8,156 bases of DNA, taken from Chloroflexota bacterium (GTDB lineage Bacteria; Chloroflexota; Anaerolineae; Anaerolineales; UBA11579). Position 1 is the stretch's first letter; every line of letters begins with the position of its first letter. The notes below the pieces were generated by a model. It was not told where the DNA came from. It did no database searches and saw only the letters and a list, made by a program, of their open reading frames with translations. Below, one piece after another: positions 6,121-8,156 of the stretch. The DNA is taken from assembly GCA_030610225.1 (NCBI GenBank), contig JAUWSD010000048.1, forward strand, positions 1 to 8,156. Direction: 5' to 3'. The position numbers and the translations under genes were made by a program.

Positions 6121-7242
6121 ATGGCAAAGAAGATAGCAACTTCATTTAAAGGAAAGCTGGGTCTGCAGCAAAGGGTGCTGCCCTCTTACCGCGCCCCATT
6201 TTTCCAGACTTTAGCATCCAAGTGTGACGACGGGCTATCTCTCTTTGCTGGTGAGCCGCGCCAAATTGAAGCGATCAACACTGCAAAACAGATCGATAGT
6301 GTCAGTATCACTAAAGCTGACAATCAGCACTTGTTTTCAAAACAGTTCTATCTATGCAGGCAAAAAAATATCATCTCTTGGCTTGAAGAAACTGATCCTG
6401 ACGCCCTGATAGTAGAAGCAAACGCCCGTTACCTCAGCACTCCTGATGCAATTGATTGGATGCACGCCAGGTCACGAAAAGTGCTTGGCTGGGGACTTGG
6501 CACCCCACCGATCAGCGGTTTTCTCAGCGGAGTTAGAACAAAGCGGCGCATCGATCTTCTCTCAAACCTGGATGGGCTGATAAGCTACAGTGAACGCGGA
6601 GCTGAAGAATATATTGAATTGGGCATACCTGCGGGTAAGGTTTTTGTTGCACATAATGCAGCCGCCCACCGTCCTTCTTCCCCGCCGCCTCAAAAAGCAA
6701 ATAAAAAAACAAGCCCACTGAATCTCCTCTTCGTTGGCCGTCTCCAGATGCGCAAAAAACTCGACAGCTTGTTCGAAGCCTGCGCCAAACTTGAAGAACA
6801 GCCTAACATAGTCATCACTGGTGATGGCCCCGATAGACGCCATTTTGAGCTTGCCGCAGCCAGATCTTATCCAAATGTGGTTTTTGTGGGTGCGAAATTT
6901 GGTGAAGAATTAAAACCTTACTATGATGAAACAGACCTGTTCATCTTGCCCGGCACAGGGGGACTGGCAGTACAGGAAGCAATGGCAAATGGCCTGCCAG
7001 TGATAGTTGCACAGGGAGACGGCACCCAGGACGATCTTGTCCGACCGGGAAACGGCTGGTTAATCCCGCCTGACGATCCGGATGCGCTCTTATCAACTTT
7101 AAAAGATGCTCTATCTGACCTGTCGCGTTTGAGAAAAATGGGAGCAGAATCATTCCGCATCACACTGGAAGAAATTAATATCGACACCATGTCAGATAAA
7201 TTCATCCATGCACTCAACACAGTTACAAAGGCCGCCAAATGA
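6121..7242 (+). CDS. GT-B glycosyltransferase, GT4-like (second of three)
   Basis: A 373-residue protein with a GT-B layout. The N-terminal domain begins near LQQRVLPSYRAPFFQTLA (residues 15-32) and includes DALIVEANARYLSTP (94-108) and GWGLGTPPISG (123-133). The C-terminal domain opens with LNLLFVGRLQMRKKLDSL (200-217), typical of the first strand after the linker in GT4 proteins, then ITGDGP (232-237), VVFVGAKFGEELKPYY (253-268) and the donor-binding loop LPGTGGLAVQEAMANGLPVI (276-295). The first Glu of E-x7-E is Gly278, the second is Glu286; the PGTGGLA form occurs in some relatives as I recall. A low-complexity Pro/Lys linker, RPSSPPPQKANKKTS (184-198), joins the domains. It follows the preceding gene after only four bases and lacks a Shine-Dalgarno, so it probably depends on translational coupling. 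Its stop overlaps the next start (ATGA). Sugar specificity is unknown. Confidence 0.88.
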   Translation: MAKKIATSFKGKLGLQQRVLPSYRAPFFQTLASKCDDGLSLFAGEPRQIEAINTAKQIDSVSITKADNQHLFSKQFYLCRQKNIISWLEETDPDALIVEANARYLSTPDAIDWMHARSRKVLGWGLGTPPISGFLSGVRTKRRIDLLSNLDGLISYSERGAEEYIELGIPAGKVFVAHNAAAHRPSSPPPQKANKKTSPLNLLFVGRLQMRKKLDSLFEACAKLEEQPNIVITGDGPDRRHFELAAARSYPNVVFVGAKFGEELKPYYDETDLFILPGTGGLAVQEAMANGLPVIVAQGDGTQDDLVRPGNGWLIPPDDPDALLSTLKDALSDLSRLRKMGAESFRITLEEINIDTMSDKFIHALNTVTKAAK

Positions 7243-8156
7243 AAATACTCTTTGTGGCAGATGGCCGCTCTCCAACAGCATTAAATTGGATGCGCTATTT
7301 TATAGATATGGGACACGAGGTGCATTTAGCCAGTTTACACACATCATCCCCCGACTTCAAGCTGTCCTCACTTCACAACCTGCCTTTCCCGCTCAGCGGT
7401 TCCGAGCAAGGGACAACTGCAAAAAGGGTCAAGCTCCTGAGAACGCTTCTCCCCCCGGCAGTCCGAACCAGGATCCGTCAGGAATTAATCCCTTCCAGAT
7501 TACAGCAGAGCGCTGAGGTGCTCAATAAAATAATAAATGAGATCAACCCTGATATCGTTCACGCACTCAGGATTCCTTTTGAGGGCATGACTACCGCTCT
7601 TGCAGACCCAAAAATGCCTCTCCTGATGTCTGTTTGGGGCAATGACTTTACCCTGCACGCGGTCTCAAACTCAAAGATGGGAGACCTGACCAGACAGGCG
7701 GTCAGCAGAACTGACGCCCTGCTTGCAGACTGCCAGCGTGATATTCACCTCGCAAAAGAGTGGGGGCTGTCACCTGACAAAGCAACTATTGTTCTCCCCG
7801 GCGGTGGCGGCATAAATAAGAATATTTTCTTCCCCCCGACCGACCTGAAGGACCGCAGCCCGATCGTGATCAATCCACGCGGATTGCGTTCCTATGTCCG
7901 CAACGATGTTTTCTTTGCCGCAATTCCTAAAGTTCTGGAACAAAACCCAAAGGTGAAATTTGTTTGCCCGGTTATGCAGAGAGAAGCCCAGCCAGAAAAA
8001 TGGGTGCGCCAATATGGCATTGAAGCAAATGTTGAGCTTCTGCCCCGCCAAACCCCTCAGCAAATGGCAGAGCTATACCGCAGCGCAATGGTGGCTGTCA
8101 GCCCCAGCGAGCACGATGGCACCCCAAACACCCTCCTCGAAACTATGGCATGCGCC
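7239..8156 (+). CDS. GT-B glycosyltransferase, GT4-like (third; 3' truncated by window edge)
   Basis: From ATG 7239 the frame stays open for 306 codons to the last base, so the gene continues to the right. The start overlaps the preceding stop as ATGA. The product begins MKILFVADGRSPTALNWMRY (residues 1-20), a GT-B N-terminal strand and helix, continues through SVWGNDFTLHA (131-141), LLADCQRDIHLAKEWGL (161-177), the linker VLPGGGGINKNIFFPP (185-200), the C-terminal strand opening IVINPRGLRSYVRND (209-223) and the donor-site loop SPSEHDGTPNTLLETMACA (288-306). Here the E-x7-E motif is D-x7-E (Asp293, Glu301). About 60-90 residues are probably missing, judged from the family's usual length. It appears to be part of one operon with the two preceding glycosyltransferases. 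Another frame in 7208-7516 is a shadow of this gene. Confidence 0.88.
   Translation, partial: MKILFVADGRSPTALNWMRYFIDMGHEVHLASLHTSSPDFKLSSLHNLPFPLSGSEQGTTAKRVKLLRTLLPPAVRTRIRQELIPSRLQQSAEVLNKIINEINPDIVHALRIPFEGMTTALADPKMPLLMSVWGNDFTLHAVSNSKMGDLTRQAVSRTDALLADCQRDIHLAKEWGLSPDKATIVLPGGGGINKNIFFPPTDLKDRSPIVINPRGLRSYVRNDVFFAAIPKVLEQNPKVKFVCPVMQREAQPEKWVRQYGIEANVELLPRQTPQQMAELYRSAMVAVSPSEHDGTPNTLLETMACA

Noticed and set aside
6533..7238. Several minus-strand open frames of 60-105 codons
   Set aside because: All are opposite the second glycosyltransferase, whose plus-strand frame carries the conserved motifs; none has a ribosome-binding site or family motif.
1..8156. Mobile element, CRISPR array, defence system or RNA gene
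   Set aside because: No spaced direct repeats, terminal inverted repeats, transposase, integrase or nuclease motifs, and no tRNA-like or rRNA-like stretches were seen on either strand.

Overview
This is an ordinary-looking bacterial chromosome segment of moderate GC, by eye just under 50%. It carries ten protein genes, two of them cut by the window edges. Gene density is high and no gap exceeds about 135 bases. I saw no tRNA, rRNA, CRISPR array, insertion sequence, integrase or phage gene. From remembered protein families, the best guess for the host is a Chloroflexota bacterium, perhaps Anaerolineae-like: the odd metallo-beta-lactamase-fold protein, the RNHCP protein and the glycosyltransferases all resemble proteins I associate with that phylum. 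This is an inference and was not tested by any search.

Layout. Positions 1-327 (+) hold the C-terminal end of queG, epoxyqueuosine reductase. It overlaps tail to tail by eight bases with a minus-strand gene set that runs from 3865 down to 320. In transcription order that set encodes an RNHCP zinc-ribbon protein, Pcm (protein-L-isoaspartate O-methyltransferase), a lipoprotein metal-binding subunit, an ABC ATPase and an ABC membrane permease. All junctions are overlaps or gaps of at most 22 bases, so this is probably one operon. The last three proteins form a Zn/Mn-type (cluster A-I, ZnuABC/TroABC-like) importer. A promoter-like TATAAT very close to the first start codon and a 14-bp dyad just upstream of it are candidates for the control region.

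Next comes a clear rho-independent terminator (3936-3972), which ends a second minus-strand operon: an MBL-fold protein with a degenerate metal-binding motif (4308-4943), followed by a 99-residue protein of unknown function (3995-4294). The MBL gene has an extended -10 promoter and a strong Shine-Dalgarno sequence in the divergent intergenic region 4944-5075.

From 5076 to the right edge, three GT-B-fold glycosyltransferases lie head to tail on the plus strand (4-base gap, then an ATGA overlap). The third runs open past position 8156. They look like the start of a polysaccharide or glycolipid assembly locus. Nothing in the window makes a convincing case for a wholly new system. The points most worth a second look are the transporter/Pcm/RNHCP operon with its dyad, the defective MBL motif, and the atypical catalytic loops of the glycosyltransferases.
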